Source of the DNA: Betaproteobacteria bacterium
GTDB taxonomy: Bacteria > Pseudomonadota > Gammaproteobacteria > Burkholderiales > Burkholderiaceae_C
Direction of reading: 5' to 3'
Length of the DNA: 8,015 bases
Assembly (NCBI GenBank): GCA_009925955.1
Contig: RFPX01000056.1
Coordinates: forward strand, 1 to 8,015
Numbering within the stretch: position 1 is the stretch's first letter; every line of letters starts with the position of its first letter. The translations under genes and the position numbers were made by a program. Positions 5,812-8,015 of this stretch are shown one piece after another. Under the pieces are notes generated by a model, which searched no databases, had not been told where the DNA came from, and was given only the letters and a program-made list of their open reading frames with translations.

Positions 5812-7800
5812 ATGTGCGCGATTGCAGGTGTATGGATGAAGTCGGCTGTTTGTGGCCATCAACTGGCCGCTTGGGCAGCGGCCATGGCCAAGGTCATGCA
5901 CCGGCGCGGGCCCGATGGTCACGGCTGGTGGGTCGACGAGGGTGCAGGACTGGTTTTGGCGCACAACCGGCTGGCCATCCGCGACCGCAGTGCGGCCGGT
6001 TCGCAGCCGATGCTCGAGCCGAGCAAGGGCAGCGCCCTCGTGTTCAATGGGGAAATCGACAACCATCGATCCTGGCGCGATGAGCTGACCCGAGCCGGGC
6101 ATCGGCTGGGTCATCTTCACCCCGCTACGGGCCGCGTGGAGCACAGCTCCAGCGACACCGAATCTTTGCTGCATGCCCTGCACCATTGGGGGCCCAGCTC
6201 GGTGTGTCGCCAGTCCCAGGGCATGTGGGCCTGGGGCTGGTACGAACGAGACCGCCAGCGCCTGACGCTCTCGCGAGACCGGATAGGCAAGAAGCCCCTG
6301 TACTGGCTGCAAGCCGAATGGGGCGTGGCATTCGCGTCGCAGTTGCAGGCCTTCAGATGCTTGCCGATGTACACGCCCAGCGTCAATCAACGCGCGGTGG
6401 CGCACTACCTGCGTTGGGGCTTTATGGAGGGCCCAGACACGCTGTTGAACGACGTTCATCGTGTGGAGCCGGGTCAGATCATCACCATCGAGCAAGGCCG
6501 CGTGGTCTCCAGCGAGCACTACTGGACCATCAATGACGAGGTGGTCGAGGCAACTCGATCGCGCTTGGATGACCCCCCGGTTGCACAGACGGAGTTGCTG
6601 CGCACGCTGGAGTTGGCCATTTCAGACCGCATGAGCACCGATGTGGCCACGGGCGCGTTCCTGTCCGGCGGCATTGACTCCACCCTGGTGGTGGCCCTGA
6701 TGCAGAAGTGGGGTGCCCAGACCCGAACCTGGTGTGTCGGCTTTGATGAGGCCACCCACGATGAATCGGACCGGGCTCGGGCCATTGCGTCAGCGCTGGG
6801 TACCCGACATGAGACGGTGCGGGTTGGGGGCGAACAGGCGGCTCGCTTGCTGCCCGAGCTTGCGCAGCTCATGGATGAGCCCCTGGCCGATGCGTCGCTG
6901 ATTCCCAGCGCATTGTTGGCCGAGCAAGCGGCGCCAGCGGTCAAGGTGGTGCTCACGGGTGACGGCGGGGACGAGTGCTTTGGCGGCTATGAGCGCTACC
7001 GCATGGCCAGTGGACTGCGGCGCCACCTCTTGGCCCTGCCTCAGGGCATGCGCAGGGCGTTGGCCAGTGGTTTGGACCGGGTAGAGCCCCGCCGATGGGA
7101 ACAGTTGGCGCGGGCGGTGCCGGCCACTTGGCGGCCCACGCTGCCAGCATCCAAGGCCCACAAGCTTGCCGCTTGGCTGCGCGCCGAAGGTGATCATGCC
7201 CGGTGGCAAGCGGGGTTGACGCGCTGGGACCCCGCCTTGATCTGGACAGACGGCCCAGTCGATGCGCCCTTTTCCCAAGCGATCGCCTGCCCATCCAAGC
7301 GCAGCCTGCAGGCCATTGACGGGCTGGCGCGTTCTGAGAAGCTGCAGCGGCTGGAGTTGGCGCACTACCTGTGCGGCGACTTGCTGGCCAAGATGGACCG
7401 GGCCACGATGTGGAGCTCCTTGGAGGCCAGAAGTCCCTTGTTGGACCATCGGGTGGTGAGCTTGGCTTGGCGATGCACGCCCGCCCTGAAGGCCCAGGGG
7501 CCTCGCCTGAAGGAGCTGCTGCGCAGCAGCGTGGAGTGCTATGTGCCCCGCGACCTGATCGACTTTCCCAAGCGGGGGTTCACGCCCCCGTTAAGCCGGT
7601 GGCTGCGATCGGAGCTGCGCGAGCCCGGACAGGACTTGTTGGAGAGCCTTCTTCAACACACACGGGGCGCTTGGAACGAAGCGCTCATTCGACAGCACTG
7701 GCGGGCGCACCAAGAAGGAACCCAAGACGAAGCGGACCGCCTGTGGACCTTGCTGACCCTTGAGATGTGGCGCCGCGATTGGGGCTTGTCGCTCGTATGA
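5812..7800 (+). CDS. asnB: Asparagine synthase (glutamine-hydrolysing)-type amidotransferase
   Basis: This encodes 662 residues. ATG is followed directly by Cys2 (MCAIAGV), the N-terminal nucleophile that class II glutaminases expose after Met removal, which fixes the start; the ribosome site is poor (CGGA). Glutaminase motifs are RRGPDGHG (31-38), AHNRLAIRD (50-58), FNGEI (78-82) and SDTES (114-118). The synthetase domain has the ATP pyrophosphatase loop LSGGIDS (284-290), LTGDGGDECFGGY (381-393), LLAKMDRATMWSSLEARSPL (524-543) followed by LDHR. Both active sites therefore look intact. The enzyme takes ammonia from glutamine and uses ATP to amidate a carboxylate. AsnB makes asparagine, but relatives in O-antigen and capsule clusters (such as the WbpS type) are thought to amidate uronic acids, the likelier role here. 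Oddities: the usual FNGEIYNH reads FNGEIDNH, and about a dozen extra residues sit between GHRL (97-100) and SDTE. It is the only gene with a gap (11 bases) before it. Confidence 0.93.
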   Translation: MCAIAGVWMKSAVCGHQLAAWAAAMAKVMHRRGPDGHGWWVDEGAGLVLAHNRLAIRDRSAAGSQPMLEPSKGSALVFNGEIDNHRSWRDELTRAGHRLGHLHPATGRVEHSSSDTESLLHALHHWGPSSVCRQSQGMWAWGWYERDRQRLTLSRDRIGKKPLYWLQAEWGVAFASQLQAFRCLPMYTPSVNQRAVAHYLRWGFMEGPDTLLNDVHRVEPGQIITIEQGRVVSSEHYWTINDEVVEATRSRLDDPPVAQTELLRTLELAISDRMSTDVATGAFLSGGIDSTLVVALMQKWGAQTRTWCVGFDEATHDESDRARAIASALGTRHETVRVGGEQAARLLPELAQLMDEPLADASLIPSALLAEQAAPAVKVVLTGDGGDECFGGYERYRMASGLRRHLLALPQGMRRALASGLDRVEPRRWEQLARAVPATWRPTLPASKAHKLAAWLRAEGDHARWQAGLTRWDPALIWTDGPVDAPFSQAIACPSKRSLQAIDGLARSEKLQRLELAHYLCGDLLAKMDRATMWSSLEARSPLLDHRVVSLAWRCTPALKAQGPRLKELLRSSVECYVPRDLIDFPKRGFTPPLSRWLRSELREPGQDLLESLLQHTRGAWNEALIRQHWRAHQEGTQDEADRLWTLLTLEMWRRDWGLSLV

Positions 7801-8015
7801 ACCAGCTTTCCGGCCCCGTGACGGTGTTGGCCATTTCATCAGGGGGTGGGCATTGGCTTCAGTTGTCGCGGCTGGCGCCTGCTTGGCGCGGCTGCCGAGT
7901 CGTGAGCGCTTGCACGGCCGATGCGCCACCGATGCCCGGCGGTGTGGACAGCCACCACCGTTTGCGCACCCAGAATTCGGCCCCAGAACACGGCCCAAAG
8001 CCCTGGCAGCGCACC
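7797..8015 (+). CDS. Alg14/PssD-type glycosyltransferase subunit (3' end outside window)
   Basis: The frame runs from ATG 7797 to the window end without a stop: 73 codons. The start overlaps the amidotransferase stop as ATGA (7797-7800). After a short lead, residues 8-30 read as a beta strand, then SSGGGHWLQL (14-23) and RLAPAW (25-30). This is the signature start of the Alg14/PssD/EpsF-like family, in which a Gly-rich loop plus HW.QL opens a GT-B half-domain. Family members act with an Alg13/PssE-like catalytic partner, encoded next door or fused, as a two-part membrane-associated glycosyltransferase. Residues 45-73 are His/Pro-rich and lack landmarks I can name. Because only the first part is visible, a fusion or a truncated gene cannot be excluded. 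Confidence 0.75.
   Translation, partial: MNQLSGPVTVLAISSGGGHWLQLSRLAPAWRGCRVVSACTADAPPMPGGVDSHHRLRTQNSAPEHGPKPWQRT

Overview
The window is 8,015 bases of dense coding sequence from a high-GC bacterium. All seven recognisable genes lie on the + strand, and the only untranslated gap is 11 bases (5801-5811). The genes form the interior of a surface or exopolysaccharide biosynthesis operon: a family-2 glycosyltransferase (left end cut off), a Wzx-like flippase, a nitroreductase-family protein with an N-terminal extension, a polysaccharide pyruvyl transferase, a family-4 glycosyltransferase, an asparagine-synthase-type amidotransferase, and the first 73 codons of an Alg14/PssD-type glycosyltransferase subunit (right end cut off). 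The high GC, the strong G/C bias at third codon positions and the style of the proteins suggest a betaproteobacterium, perhaps Burkholderiales/Comamonadaceae. This is inferred from composition and protein flavour only; no rRNA or housekeeping marker is present.

Layout. 1-804 is the membrane-anchored C-terminal part of a GT2 enzyme. 801-2402 is a multi-spanning flippase candidate. 2399-3328 is the nitroreductase-like gene. 3325-4665 is the pyruvyl transferase. 4634-5800 is the GT4 enzyme. 5812-7800 is the amidotransferase. 7797 to the window end is the Alg14-like gene. Junctions are ATGA (801-804), ATGA (2399-2402), TTGA (3325-3328), a 32-base overlap (4634-4665), the 11-base gap, and ATGA (7797-7800). 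I see no promoter, terminator, RNA gene, insertion sequence, repeat array or CRISPR, and no room for one outside coding sequence. Transcription presumably enters from upstream and continues downstream.

How the genes work together (inference). Glycosyltransferases at the cytoplasmic membrane build a lipid-linked repeat unit. The pyruvyl transferase would add a pyruvate ketal. The amidotransferase would turn a carboxyl group, most plausibly of a uronic acid, into an amide. The flippase would export the unit. The nitroreductase-like protein has no assigned step, but its 4-base overlap with the pyruvyl transferase suggests a linked role. No Wzy polymerase, initiating sugar-phosphate transferase or chain-length regulator is visible, so these should lie outside the window. 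The least explained element is the nitroreductase with its roughly 135-residue N-terminal region. The rest fits a conventional Wzx/Wzy-type cluster.
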